Made by a program: the position numbers and the translations under genes. Shown here piece by piece: positions 18,201-25,895 of a stretch of DNA of 64,000 nucleotides. The first letter of the stretch is position 1. Every line of letters starts with the position of its first letter. The stretch covers positions 310,001-374,000 of the forward strand of contig NZ_LGTC01000001.1 of the NCBI RefSeq assembly GCF_001262605.1. Reading direction: 5' to 3'. The notes beneath the pieces were generated by a model, which had not been told where the DNA came from, did not search any database, and saw only the letters and a list, made by a program, of their open reading frames with translations. Source of the DNA: Pseudobacteroides cellulosolvens ATCC 35603 = DSM 2933. GTDB taxonomy: Bacteria; Bacillota; Clostridia; Acetivibrionales; DSM-2933.

Positions 18201-18560
18201 TTTATTGATAACATAGGTGGCAAGTCCAAAGGTTCAACACTTAAAAAATCAACTTCTACCGGAGATTACACTGCAAAGGTAAATGTTAAAGGCAATATTT
18301 TGAAGATGGGTTATACAGGCTATTTAAGGCTGTTTCTCCTTCTTGTAAACCCTGATAAGAAAATAAAGAGAATTCAGGATCTTGTTCAGCTTAATATGGA
18401 GAAGGAGACAGGAAAAGAATTTAAGCTTTCTGATTGTAATACCTATTTGAGAGTTGAAACAGCCTTTTCCGTTAAGTATTTATTTATGACATCAGCGTTT
18501 ATGCCTAGAACGTATAAGGACAGATATAAAATATCTCATATAGTTTATAAGGGGTATTAG
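15270..18560 (+). CDS. Very long DUF5702/TadG-like protein of Tad locus 1
   Basis: This 1096-residue protein has one N-terminal membrane helix (RGAISIFLCIVLLALVALSG) followed by VDGSRMRVAEEETKTAIDSA, a typical TadG/DUF5702 start. Most of the rest is highly charged, Lys/Glu-rich helix with long stretches of predicted coiled coil (about residues 170-560 and 760-1000). A hydrophobic segment lies near residues 650-690 (ATAVAGWTIFGVPLVQTLIL). The C-terminal 90 residues look like a separate folded unit. The Gly at the membrane boundary is followed by AISIF, so the +5 Glu is missing and prepilin cleavage is uncertain. It lies between two TadE-like genes and may be a large fibre-tip or anchoring component; function unknown. 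Confidence 0.75.
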   Translation: MMRFIRETRGAISIFLCIVLLALVALSGALVDGSRMRVAEEETKTAIDSAAMSQLTYYNNVLKELYGLFAIADNDPAAIKEAIAKDLDEKLLSTTLTDEKDKKNSKPLNFFDYKVDDIKVNPLYNLSEGAVFKQQILEFMKYRAPKEVADQFLDKFLAFKDLGEQTKILERKLDIDEKLSEAGEGTETLSNKALEINFLVKNNSISVKIDALAASISNRIKEQKLLSDKKKQLSNMTPPVNNSTDPKAIKEYEERLKYYTKSVDALKDEIDELENKTIPGLNRNAAKIKEDLLSHIENDLIENKAYNEAKKAIKDIKDKSKEAASMANELGTAIKEDSSSFGESMRTDLKSKKQAIDTSVLDQREQEIEECRNIYREIKKTVTEINPESVSFDTTSSLPSDLEARVKGMLSFEKIKKLLEGVPKVNYYIKKTDDTGSKDNDPRTALKAVKDDIEKEGNALLEEVKKGDEKSKNSFPKNGLPSQDGVKDSIKDIKDLINIDTKLISDQIKIISEKSKFNPDYEGKSDFDMDFKAKKANKSKEALSVIKNLTNIISSGLRSMRDELYVGEYSLGIFKNAVTGKLDSKGNFQYDLTGYKMSTRDETFFDKAELEYILHGSSSQTENLIWVKGQILLVRWALNSVSIYTDPKKVATALEFATAVAGWTIFGVPLVQTLILLAWSFTESMIDVYKLLQGEEIAIFKLSGDWVLSIDSGGKGVAKALTGILTGDVKKQVIDKAKAAVKDKAFEAIDYTSDKVAESIEKGITDQVKDVSGNITDSITKSINQKVDEVLDSAFKPFENAIFTEIGKTEGKFDELRDSIEALNNDVSEKYEDAADGLMDHINKYIYDTVKNNFPEIEKELQKNGYKFLIDKLRNEEKKYFEELKSTGIDFLGRKEKELKANLDKIEEETIGKIKKSIETAKEDLRKKLLAGIDNLLLDKFKSTGANLTEKINGLVSKKIDSIKNSGKAKIKEKLGSFIDNIGGKSKGSTLKKSTSTGDYTAKVNVKGNILKMGYTGYLRLFLLLVNPDKKIKRIQDLVQLNMEKETGKEFKLSDCNTYLRVETAFSVKYLFMTSAFMPRTYKDRYKISHIVYKGY

Positions 18561-18570
18561 GAGGTATTTT

Positions 18571-19827
18571 ATGATAATGCCAGCAAAAAAAAGAGGTTCT
18601 CTTACAATTGAAGCTGCATGTGCACTGCCTGTTGTAATTCTTGTAGTTCTTACAATAGCTTATTTTATCAGGGTGGCATATATCCATTCCATAATTCAGC
18701 ATGCACTTGACGAGTCAGCTAAAGAAATTTCATCATATAGTTATCTTTATTCAGTCAGTAAGCTTCAGTCGTTAAATGACAGTACAGAGGACCTTTTAAC
18801 TGAGAATGAAGCAACCGCGGCATCCCGTATCGATACTGTTTTAGAGACTGTAAACTCAGTAAATGATAAAATAGGCAAACTTGGGAATTTGTCAAATGAT
18901 GTGGATAAGTTCAATTTTGAAGAGGTAAAGGGGTTATACAACGATGGAAAGGTAGATGTTGAGAAAATTAAAGGTATATACAACGAGATTAGAGGGCATC
19001 CGAATGGATGGAAGGGAGGAATTAAGAAAGAAGTTGCAAGTATTTCTGCACTTGTAGCCCATGGACTTTTAGAGAGCGGTAGGGAGGAATTGTCTGAAAT
19101 AATTGTAAGAATTATGATGAGAAAACATATTGCAACCGATATTTATGATGAGGACATTGTCTTAAAAAAGCTAAATATAATAGGTGGATATGATGGCTTG
19201 GATTTTACAGGGACAACCCTGTTTAAGGATAAAAAGACAATAAAAATCGTTGTAAGCTACACAATAGAGCCAATAACACCGCTGCCAATAATTCCTGAAC
19301 TAAGAATAGAGCAAAAGGCACTTGTTGTTGGTTGGCTTGATGGTGACGGACAACATTCCAAGAGGCTTCAAAATAAGGATGAAGATTCAAAGAATGAAGA
19401 TGGGGAAGAAGATAATCTATGGGATCTGGGTGCACTTGCCAGAGGAAATGAGATAATCAGAAGGTTTGGCGGAAATGTAATAAATAGAACAGGTGGAGCT
19501 GTTGATATATTTGATGTTAATACTGGAACCGCTACCAACATGCGAAGTATTGATGTAACACTATCTTCATACAGTGATATAAATAAGCTGAAAAAGGAAA
19601 TTGTATCGGAAGTGAACCTGACTAAAGATTATAACAGCAAGGTAGTGGTAATCCAAAATGGGAAAAAAACAGAGTTTTCCATAAAGAACAGGAATGTTAG
19701 AATTATTATCCCAAAAGGTACAAAAACTGCTGAAATAACTGGTTTGGAAACTGAGCTTAATTCCGGTAAACCAGGAGTCAAACTAACCATTGAGGAATAT
19801 ATTGAAAAGAGAGCAAAGGAATCCTAG
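18571..19827 (+). CDS. Second TadE-like pseudopilin with long ectodomain
   Basis: The 418-residue protein starts with a basic leader and KRG|SLTIEAACALPVVILVVL, again with Glu at +5 after a Gly, so it can be processed by a prepilin peptidase. The large ectodomain contains a helical region after the membrane segment and a C-terminal half with VDVTLSSYSDIN-type beta strands. It ends in an acidic/basic helix. GGAGG precedes the ATG, and 8 bp separate its end from the A24 peptidase gene. I do not recognise the C-terminal half; it could be an adhesive or assembly domain. Confidence 0.72.
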   Translation: MIMPAKKRGSLTIEAACALPVVILVVLTIAYFIRVAYIHSIIQHALDESAKEISSYSYLYSVSKLQSLNDSTEDLLTENEATAASRIDTVLETVNSVNDKIGKLGNLSNDVDKFNFEEVKGLYNDGKVDVEKIKGIYNEIRGHPNGWKGGIKKEVASISALVAHGLLESGREELSEIIVRIMMRKHIATDIYDEDIVLKKLNIIGGYDGLDFTGTTLFKDKKTIKIVVSYTIEPITPLPIIPELRIEQKALVVGWLDGDGQHSKRLQNKDEDSKNEDGEEDNLWDLGALARGNEIIRRFGGNVINRTGGAVDIFDVNTGTATNMRSIDVTLSSYSDINKLKKEIVSEVNLTKDYNSKVVVIQNGKKTEFSIKNRNVRIIIPKGTKTAEITGLETELNSGKPGVKLTIEEYIEKRAKES

Positions 19828-19835
19828 GAGGACTT

Positions 19836-20456
19836 ATGTATTACATGTTGATGGTACTTGTAGGTATAATTGCTGGAAATATTCTGAATATTTATGTTAG
19901 CAGAAAGGCACTGTCCGGTGATATTTTAGAAGATTACAAAAGTGTTTTTTTTAAGGACGCAAGCTATTATTTGATGCAAATTTTTATTGTAGCCATGTAC
20001 CTGTTTATCTATTACAAGGCAGCAAATTTTAATGAGCTTGTAAAGTTTTGTTTATACTCAGTATTTATGTTAGCTGTTGCAATGGAGGATTTTAGTAGTA
20101 AGCAGATACCTAATATGCTAATAGCTGCATTCATGATTATTGGGCTGATTATTAACTTGTTTATACAAACAACTGATGCATTTATTGGAATGCTGATAAT
20201 GCTTTTATTGGTTACAGGAGTATTTTGTGTTATTTATAAGACCTCAAGAGGCGGAATAGGTGCTGGAGATGTAAAACTTTTGGCATGCTCGGCACTTTTT
20301 TTAGAGCCTGGTGATCTATTGACTACAATAATTATTGCATTTTTGTTTACTTTTCTTGCAGGCATTATACTGATAGTTATAAGGCACATGGACAAAAAAG
20401 TATTATTGCCGTTCAGCCCATTTATATTGGCCGGGTTTCTGGTGTCTATATTTTGA
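19836..20456 (+). CDS. A24 prepilin peptidase, first copy
   Basis: The 206-residue polytopic protein is an aspartyl prepilin peptidase. The two catalytic Asp residues are Asp85 in MEDFSSKQIPN and Asp145 in GIGAGDVKL, the two conserved motifs of the A24 family. It lacks the Cys-rich methyltransferase domain of classical PilD, as do Tad-type FppA/TadV enzymes. It should cut the Gly-|-xxxxGlu sites of the pilin-like proteins in this locus. It follows the second TadE-like gene after 8 bp. A second A24 gene lies at 22963. Confidence 0.88.
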   Translation: MYYMLMVLVGIIAGNILNIYVSRKALSGDILEDYKSVFFKDASYYLMQIFIVAMYLFIYYKAANFNELVKFCLYSVFMLAVAMEDFSSKQIPNMLIAAFMIIGLIINLFIQTTDAFIGMLIMLLLVTGVFCVIYKTSRGGIGAGDVKLLACSALFLEPGDLLTTIIIAFLFTFLAGIILIVIRHMDKKVLLPFSPFILAGFLVSIF

Positions 20457-20475
20457 GGGAACTAAGGAATAATTG

Positions 20476-20497
20476 AAATATAACATAAGTTATATTT
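20476..20497 (+). repeat. Short inverted repeat before the FHA gene
   Basis: AAATATAAC and GTTATATTT form a 9-bp stem with a 4-nt loop in the 73-bp gap between the peptidase and FHA genes. There is no T run, so it may be an mRNA structure or a binding site; nothing more can be said. Confidence 0.3.
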
Positions 20498-20529
20498 TGG
20501 TAATTACTAATTAAAAGGTGGGGTCATAT

Positions 20530-22116
20530 ATGAGCTATCTAAAGGACCTTTTCAGGTTTGAATTTGAAAGTGATTCTTCATCAAGCTATTTGGTACTTAG
20601 AAATTTAGAGGAGGATAAGCTACAAAAACTTCAGATTGAAATGATTGAACAAAACCCTCATGTAAACATTGTACCGCTGTCATTAAGAGTTAAGAATAAC
20701 GAATATATGATTTTCTACAATATAACCTCAAAAATTACATTAAGTAAACTGCTTAAAAGAAAAAATCTTAAGAAGGATGAGTTTTTAGACCTCCTGATTT
20801 CTATATGCAAAACTATATTGGACTGTAAAAACTATTATGCACATGATAAAAATTTTGCAATTGATGAAGACATGATATATGTAAATCCTGCGAATTTGGA
20901 TGCATCCCTGATTTATATACCTGTAAACTTCCAGGTAAGCTTTAAAGATGTGTTTGTACAATTTGTAAAGAAATTGATTGATGATCTTGTGAGGATAGAT
21001 GAATGTGAGGATCTGGGATTTCTTCAGAGAATAAGAATTCAGTTACGGGAAGATATATTCAGCATAAAGGAGTTTATAAATTTTTTAACAGGGTTTCGAT
21101 ATAAGACGGAATCAAAGTTTGATTCAAACAGAAGCATTTCAGAGGAGTTTGCTCCGGAAAATGATACCAAAAATAAAATTGTGCAGCAAAAATGTACTCT
21201 AATTAAGGAAAGGGATAATTCCCAGGAGATTAAGCTTCCAAAGGCAGCTGCAGGTGATCAAAAGGCTGCCATAAATATACCTCCCTCTGCAGGTACAAAC
21301 AAGCTGAAAGATCAAAAGCCAAATAATACATTCATTCCGGTAGGAGTTAATTCAAGCAGTAGTCGAGACACAGCATTGATTTATCCAAAGAAGTCCATAT
21401 ATGCTGCAATTGGACTGCAGGCATTAGTTATAATTATAATTGCGATTTCTATAATTGGTGTATTAAAAAGCAAGGGTCAGGATTTTAGCATTATACTGGG
21501 TGTTGCAATAGTATTAGCTGCTGTTGATTTTCTCATTATGAGAAATTTATTTGATAAGAACAAAATGATACCGGCAAATATAACGGAAAGCAGATCTTTT
21601 TACATAAGTTCAAAGGACAATCAAAATGAAACAAGAACTAAGGAAGATGGTAAAGGTCACAAAGAAAAACATACAGGAAACAAAGAGATATATACAGGAC
21701 TGGGAGAAATTGAATGTGATGCAGTTGGAAGAATGCTGGCTAATGATTTAGGTACTGAAATCCTTTATGATAATTGTAAGGATGATACAGTGATTTTGAA
21801 GGAAAGTCAAAATCACCCATACTTGATTGGCAAAAACGATGGAAAGAATATGAAAATAATAATAAATAAGGACAGCTTTTTGATTGGGAGGCTCAAATCT
21901 GAGGTTGATTGTGAGATTAACAATACAAGTATCAGTAAAATTCACACTGAAATCATAAAAAGAGATGGTCATTTCTTTATTAAGGATTTAAACTCAAGCA
22001 ACGGCACATATGTCAATTCCGAAAGGATCAAGAGCAATTTTGAAATTGAGATAAAAAATCACGATATAATAGGGATTGCCAATTTGGAGTTTGAATTTTT
22101 AGTGTTTAGGAGTTAG
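20530..22116 (+). CDS. DUF6382 and FHA domain protein of Tad locus 1
   Basis: The 528-residue protein has three parts. Residues 1-190 are a DUF6382-like domain with a kinase-like helical pattern (KITLSKLLKRKNL, DLLISICKTILDCKNYYAHDK, EDMIYVNPANLDASLIYIPV) but no ATP-loop or HRD motif, so it looks like a pseudokinase. Two hydrophobic segments lie near residues 295-345. The C-terminus is an FHA phosphothreonine-binding domain (FLIGRLKSEVDCEINN, SISKIHTEI, DLNSSNGTYVN). It is followed by the PP2C gene after 2 bp, so the pair probably acts together at the membrane. The start is ATG 20530, seven bases after AAGGTGGGG. Confidence 0.83.
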   Translation: MSYLKDLFRFEFESDSSSSYLVLRNLEEDKLQKLQIEMIEQNPHVNIVPLSLRVKNNEYMIFYNITSKITLSKLLKRKNLKKDEFLDLLISICKTILDCKNYYAHDKNFAIDEDMIYVNPANLDASLIYIPVNFQVSFKDVFVQFVKKLIDDLVRIDECEDLGFLQRIRIQLREDIFSIKEFINFLTGFRYKTESKFDSNRSISEEFAPENDTKNKIVQQKCTLIKERDNSQEIKLPKAAAGDQKAAINIPPSAGTNKLKDQKPNNTFIPVGVNSSSSRDTALIYPKKSIYAAIGLQALVIIIIAISIIGVLKSKGQDFSIILGVAIVLAAVDFLIMRNLFDKNKMIPANITESRSFYISSKDNQNETRTKEDGKGHKEKHTGNKEIYTGLGEIECDAVGRMLANDLGTEILYDNCKDDTVILKESQNHPYLIGKNDGKNMKIIINKDSFLIGRLKSEVDCEINNTSISKIHTEIIKRDGHFFIKDLNSSNGTYVNSERIKSNFEIEIKNHDIIGIANLEFEFLVFRS

Positions 22117-22118
22117 TT

Positions 22119-22955
22119 ATGTCAGATATGACTTTGTATTATTCTTCATCAACTGATGCTGGCATTGTTAAAACTGTAAACCAGGACAGCATTTTTATAA
22201 GGATAGGGAAAAACAAATATTCTACATATGGAATATTCGCGATTGCCGATGGAATGGGAGGGCTATCCCATGGAGAAGTGGCAAGCAGGATGACGTGTGA
22301 CGCTCTTAATGTATGGTGGGATGATTATCTTCCGGATATTCTTAATAGTAATAGCAAAAATCTTTTTGAAGATTTGGATGTTTCTTTAAAGGAGCTTTTT
22401 AATAAAGTTAATAGTGAGATATATTGCTATGCTTCTCAAGTAGGAGATAAAGCAGGTACTACACTAACTGTTCTTTTTATATATAATTCTGAGTTTCTGA
22501 TAAAGCATATTGGTGACAGCAGAGTTTATAGAATTGGGAAGGAAGTTGAGCAGTTGACTTATGATCATACATGGGTAGCGTGTCAGGTGCTTTCAGGATA
22601 TATTACCCATGAAGAAGCTAAAAACCATCCCAAAAGGAATATATTAACCCAGTGTTTAGGAGTGTTTACTGAGGTAGACGTATATACAAATAGGGGTATT
22701 ATAGAAAAAGAAGATGTATTTCTCATTTGCAGTGATGGATTTTATGATAAATTAAATGAAAATGATTTGCGAAAGGGAGCAGTGTTATTAAGAGAAAAAC
22801 CGTCATATAGTGAAGAGCTTGCCGGGGATCTCATATCATTTGTAAAAAGGAGAGGAGAGAGGGATAATATCTCACTGATCTTGGTATACCCACAATCAAA
22901 GAGTTTTGCAAAAACTCTATTGGAAATGATTAAGGGCATTTCAAAAAGGAGATGA
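22119..22955 (+). CDS. PP2C-family serine/threonine protein phosphatase
   Basis: The 278-residue cytoplasmic protein shows the PP2C metal-binding motifs in order: VNQDSIF, IADGMGGLSHGE, GTTLTVLF, GDSRVYRIG, ICSDGFYD and RDNISLILV. Such enzymes remove phosphate from Ser/Thr using two Mn/Mg ions. Its start is 2 bp after the FHA gene stop, which implies translational coupling and suggests that it opposes a Ser/Thr kinase acting on the FHA protein or the Tad machinery. No kinase gene is in the window. The A24 peptidase gene follows after 7 bp. Confidence 0.92.
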   Translation: MSDMTLYYSSSTDAGIVKTVNQDSIFIRIGKNKYSTYGIFAIADGMGGLSHGEVASRMTCDALNVWWDDYLPDILNSNSKNLFEDLDVSLKELFNKVNSEIYCYASQVGDKAGTTLTVLFIYNSEFLIKHIGDSRVYRIGKEVEQLTYDHTWVACQVLSGYITHEEAKNHPKRNILTQCLGVFTEVDVYTNRGIIEKEDVFLICSDGFYDKLNENDLRKGAVLLREKPSYSEELAGDLISFVKRRGERDNISLILVYPQSKSFAKTLLEMIKGISKRR

Positions 22956-22962
22956 CGATTTA

Positions 22963-23502
22963 ATGGAAGTAAAGATTGCATTACTTTTTATGGTTATAGC
23001 TTTAGCTGTTTATAATGACATAAGGTCGTTTAAAATAAAAAATCTAATAACATACCCAGCAGTAATATTTGGAATTGTCATAAACACATATTTTTACGGC
23101 ATACATGGGTTAAAAGATACAATTATCGCAGTTTTTATACCGATAATTGTTCTTTTTATTTTTTTTACATTAAGGATGTTAGGTGCAGGTGATATTAAAC
23201 TCTACTGTGCCATAGGTGCCATTATGGGATGTAAATTTGTTGCAGTATGTCTTGTTTATTCATTTCTAGTTGGAGGATTTATATCTGTAACAATTTTATT
23301 ATTAAGAAAAAATGTATTACAAAGATTTAAGATTCTATTTAATTACATTAAAGCTACTATTGTGTTAATGAAAGTTGATAAATATCAGGATTTTACTAAT
23401 GACAAAAATGGACTTTTCAGGTTTTCTTATGCTGTTTTGGGAGGCACTATAATATCACTAGTAGACATGTTTCTTTTTAGTTTTAGTTTTTGGGGTAAAT
23501 AA
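22963..23502 (+). CDS. A24 prepilin peptidase, second copy (CpaA-like)
   Basis: A 179-residue polytopic membrane protein with both A24 catalytic Asp motifs: Asp19 in VYNDIRSFKIKN and Asp77 in LGAGDIKLY. It is shorter than the first copy and closer to CpaA/TadV, the peptidase that matures Flp pilins. Two peptidases in one locus suggest separate substrates, for example the Flp1-like pilin and the TadE-like proteins; this is inference. It is the last gene of Tad locus 1. The gap after it holds a family-R1 repeat. Confidence 0.86.
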   Translation: MEVKIALLFMVIALAVYNDIRSFKIKNLITYPAVIFGIVINTYFYGIHGLKDTIIAVFIPIIVLFIFFTLRMLGAGDIKLYCAIGAIMGCKFVAVCLVYSFLVGGFISVTILLLRKNVLQRFKILFNYIKATIVLMKVDKYQDFTNDKNGLFRFSYAVLGGTIISLVDMFLFSFSFWGK

Positions 23503-23589
23503 CGTTATGGACAGGAAGCTTAATTGCTGGTAAACTAAATAATGTTAGGTGCTTTATATAATATGAATTTAGGAATTAAAATGTTAATA

Positions 23590-23655
23590 CCGATTTCTAC
23601 ACGAGTGTTGACGAGTTAGGTCAACTTATGTGGCGAAAATTATAGCGGAAGTTAT
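23590..23655 (-). repeat. Dispersed repeat family R1, copy A
   Basis: Read on the minus strand it matches copy B at 46894: ATAACTTCCGCTATAA, then TTTCGC, GTTGACntAnCTCGTCAACAC and a GTAGAAATCGG-like end. It contains the same inner inverted repeat (GTTGAC / GTCAAC). It lies between the second peptidase gene and the small lipoprotein gene. Confidence 0.65.
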
Positions 23656-23695
23656 ATATTAATAATTCCTAAAATAGATGAAAAGGTGGGGTATT

Positions 23696-24184
23696 GTGGC
23701 TAAAAAAATTTTATTAACTGTAGTTTCGCTGCTATGCATCATGGTGTTATTCACTTCATGCAGCGACAAAAGCAAAAAAGAGAGTAATTCACCTGCTAAT
23801 AATAGTAAGTTGCCTGCACATGTTGGTATGTACACGAATTACAACTCATCAATACTTTTGAAAAGTAACGGAACATTTGTTACTACCATTGAAGACGGTA
23901 ACACGTCCAAGATGGTTTTTACAGGCAGATATTCATTAAATGGTGAGGAGATCGTATTTAACACTGAAAAAATGAATGGTCAAGAAATGACAAATACTTT
24001 AAATGGAACTTTAAAGGATGGGACTATAAATTACGATGGAGGAAAACCATTCTATAAAGATAAGGACTATGTGGTAAAAGAAGATGAGATGGAAGTAAAG
24101 GAAGAGCCTAGAGGCTTGGTTTCAGCAAGTTCCAGTACTCCAACGCCAAATGCAGAAAATTCTTCCCCAGTCCCTTCGAAATAA
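23696..24184 (+). CDS. Small lipoprotein of unknown function
   Basis: I place the start at GTG 23696, after AAGGTGGGG, giving a signal peptide MAKKILLTVVSLLCIMVLFT and a lipobox-like FTSC. An ATG at 23678 would extend it by six residues across the ribosome binding site. The mature part has a short Ser/Asn linker, a beta-rich core of about 90 residues (MYTNYNSSILLKSNGTFVTT, TGRYSLNGEEIVFN), and a Ser/Pro/Thr tail typical of wall-spanning linkers. The core resembles small lipocalin- or DUF-type barrels seen in many Firmicute lipoproteins, but I do not recognise a family. It likely sits on the outer face of the membrane. Confidence 0.65.
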   Translation: MAKKILLTVVSLLCIMVLFTSCSDKSKKESNSPANNSKLPAHVGMYTNYNSSILLKSNGTFVTTIEDGNTSKMVFTGRYSLNGEEIVFNTEKMNGQEMTNTLNGTLKDGTINYDGGKPFYKDKDYVVKEDEMEVKEEPRGLVSASSSTPTPNAENSSPVPSK

Positions 24185-24382
24185 TGACCAAAAGTAAAAT
24201 ATTTGTTGTATAATATAATATACAGAGGTTGCGAATTTCATAATGATTATTAATGCTTAGTTATTCATTTATAAAAGGTTATTTATGAGTTTGCATAAAA
24301 GAAAATTTTTTATGCCTAATTATAAATAACTTATTATTTTTGAATGGGGGAAAAATATTATAAAAAATTAGTTGAATAAAAA

Positions 24383-24411
24383 TTTACAATTATTATTTAT
24401 TATGGTATTCT
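24383..24411 (+). promoter_or_regulatory. Candidate sigma-A promoter of the SLH protein gene
   Basis: TTTACA (24383-24388) and TATTCT (24406-24411) are spaced by 17 bp, about 100 bp upstream of the SLH gene start. The other bases of the 24185-24514 gap are AT-rich with no further gene. Confidence 0.4.
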
Positions 24412-24440
24412 AGTGAAGGCCTATTTATATACATGCTGTC

Positions 24441-24479
24441 ATTTTTAATGCTTAACTATTGTCGAGAGACATTAAAAAT
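24441..24479 (+). promoter_or_regulatory. Hairpin in the leader of the SLH protein gene
   Basis: ATTTTTAATG (24441-24450) pairs with CATTAAAAAT (24470-24479) across a 19-nt loop that can form a smaller TGTC/GACA hairpin. It lies between the predicted promoter and the start codon. S-layer type genes often have stabilising leaders; this is the likely meaning here. Confidence 0.4.
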
Positions 24480-24514
24480 CTAATATTAAATTTTAAAAGG
24501 GAGTGGTTAAGAAA

Positions 24515-25546
24515 ATGAGAAAGGTGTTATCAATTTTTATTACACTGTGCATACTTATAAGCGGTGTTTTAAATGTCTTTGCAGCCGGTGATACTTTAGA
24601 ATCCATTTTAGATGGACAGGCACCGACAATCGAAGTTGTGAAGGCAAAACTTGACAGGTTGGTTACATACACGACTAAAAAGTTTTCTGACGTTAAATCG
24701 TCACACTGGTATGTGAAAAGTTTGTCAAAATTGGTAGGAATGCAGGGTATAGACGGCTATAAAGATGGAACCTTTAGGCCCCAAACGCAGATTAAGGTAG
24801 CAGAATTTACAAAGCTATTATTAGCTGCTGCAGGATATAAGGAAGAGCTTGCGAAGGGACAATGGTATGCAAATTATGTAACAAGGGCAAAGGAATTAGG
24901 AGTGATTGAGGAAGGAGACAACTACAATTATAATAGCGGCATGAAAAGAAAAGATATGGCAAAAATGATATGCAAGCTATTAAAAATTGAGCCTTCGACT
25001 TCAGGTACTTCAGTTTTTTCCGATGCTCAGAACATCGATTCAAAATGGATAGATGCAGCCTTCAATGAGTATCTTATAAGAGGATATGGTAAGGAAGGGG
25101 CAAGGACATTTAAGCCAATGCAGACAGCAACGAGGGCAGAGGTTAGTGAGATGGTAATTCGTGCATTGGAATATAGAGAAAACCCTGAAGAGTTTAAGCG
25201 GGCAAATGGAGGCGGCGAGGCTCCAAGTACTTCCACTTCCTATACAGAAGTAAAAGGTTATAAGATCCCTAACAATCTGACTGTTAATGTTAAAACAGAT
25301 TTTGAAATAGCTGAAATAATGATTAGCATTGACTTAAAGAAGGGTTTGGATATTCAAAATAAAGAAACTGAAAGCATACTAAAGAGTAAGTTCTCTAGTA
25401 CTGACATAAATCCTGTTATTGATTATGTAAAACAATATAGTGATGCTTCAACGGTTTTACCCAAGAGAGACTTTACCATAGCTGGTAGGGTAGTTTCTGT
25501 AGGGGGACAAGCTGGAGTTGCTACTATTACTGTATTTGCAAACTAG
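24515..25546 (+). CDS. SLH domain cell-surface protein
   Basis: The 343-residue protein has a Sec signal peptide (MRKVLSIFITLCILISGVLNVFA) and three S-layer homology repeats at about residues 50-225: KFSDVKSSHWYVKSL...GYKDGTFRPQTQI, then GQWYANYVTRAKELGVI, then VFSDAQNIDSKWIDAAF...GYGKEGARTFKP. SLH repeats bind pyruvylated wall polysaccharide, so the protein should attach to the cell wall. The C-terminal 110 residues (YKIPNNLTVNVKTDFEIAEI) form a beta-rich domain that I do not recognise. The start is ATG 24515; a GTG at 24503 overlaps the ribosome binding site. It lies just upstream of the cohesin/SLH anchor, so the two may act together on the surface. Confidence 0.9.
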   Translation: MRKVLSIFITLCILISGVLNVFAAGDTLESILDGQAPTIEVVKAKLDRLVTYTTKKFSDVKSSHWYVKSLSKLVGMQGIDGYKDGTFRPQTQIKVAEFTKLLLAAAGYKEELAKGQWYANYVTRAKELGVIEEGDNYNYNSGMKRKDMAKMICKLLKIEPSTSGTSVFSDAQNIDSKWIDAAFNEYLIRGYGKEGARTFKPMQTATRAEVSEMVIRALEYRENPEEFKRANGGGEAPSTSTSYTEVKGYKIPNNLTVNVKTDFEIAEIMISIDLKKGLDIQNKETESILKSKFSSTDINPVIDYVKQYSDASTVLPKRDFTIAGRVVSVGGQAGVATITVFAN

Positions 25547-25593
25547 ATGACTTCAGTTTAAATCAAAATATGTAAATATATTGTAATTTTTTA

Positions 25594-25623
25594 TTGTAAT
25601 TATTTATTGGTTTATGTTACAAT
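25594..25623 (+). promoter_or_regulatory. Candidate promoter of the cohesin gene
   Basis: TTGTAA (25594-25599) and TACAAT (25618-25623) are separated by 18 bp. It would give a leader of about 270 nt before the start at 25896. Other AT-rich matches in the gap make this tentative. Confidence 0.35.
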
Positions 25624-25663
25624 GTGTATTGTGTTTGTGAGTTTTAATGAAAGACAGTTCACT

Positions 25664-25702
25664 CTATTGTTAAACATTAAGTTAAAGTGACTAGAACAAT
25701 AG
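25664..25702 (+). promoter_or_regulatory. Hairpin in the long leader of the cohesin gene
   Basis: CTATTGTT (25664-25671) and AACAATAG (25695-25702) form an 8-bp stem inside the 349-bp gap at 25547-25895. The remaining leader shows no recognisable riboswitch and no gene. Confidence 0.3.
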
Positions 25703-25895
25703 GGTATTTGGAAGTTACTTTCGGAAATGCCTTGTATTACATAAGTAAAGGGTTTTGTACATATTACATTTCTGATTTTCCGAGATAATTTTATGTCTTC
25801 AAAAACCAATGCAAAGTCAATGGTGATTTGCCTTATTTTGCTATGGTTTTTTATATAAATATTTAATCTAAAGAGAATAATAGGAGGAATTACAA

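Noticed and set aside
20476..20497. Terminator between the peptidase and FHA genes
   Set aside because: The stem is short and no T run follows, so it is listed only as an inverted repeat.
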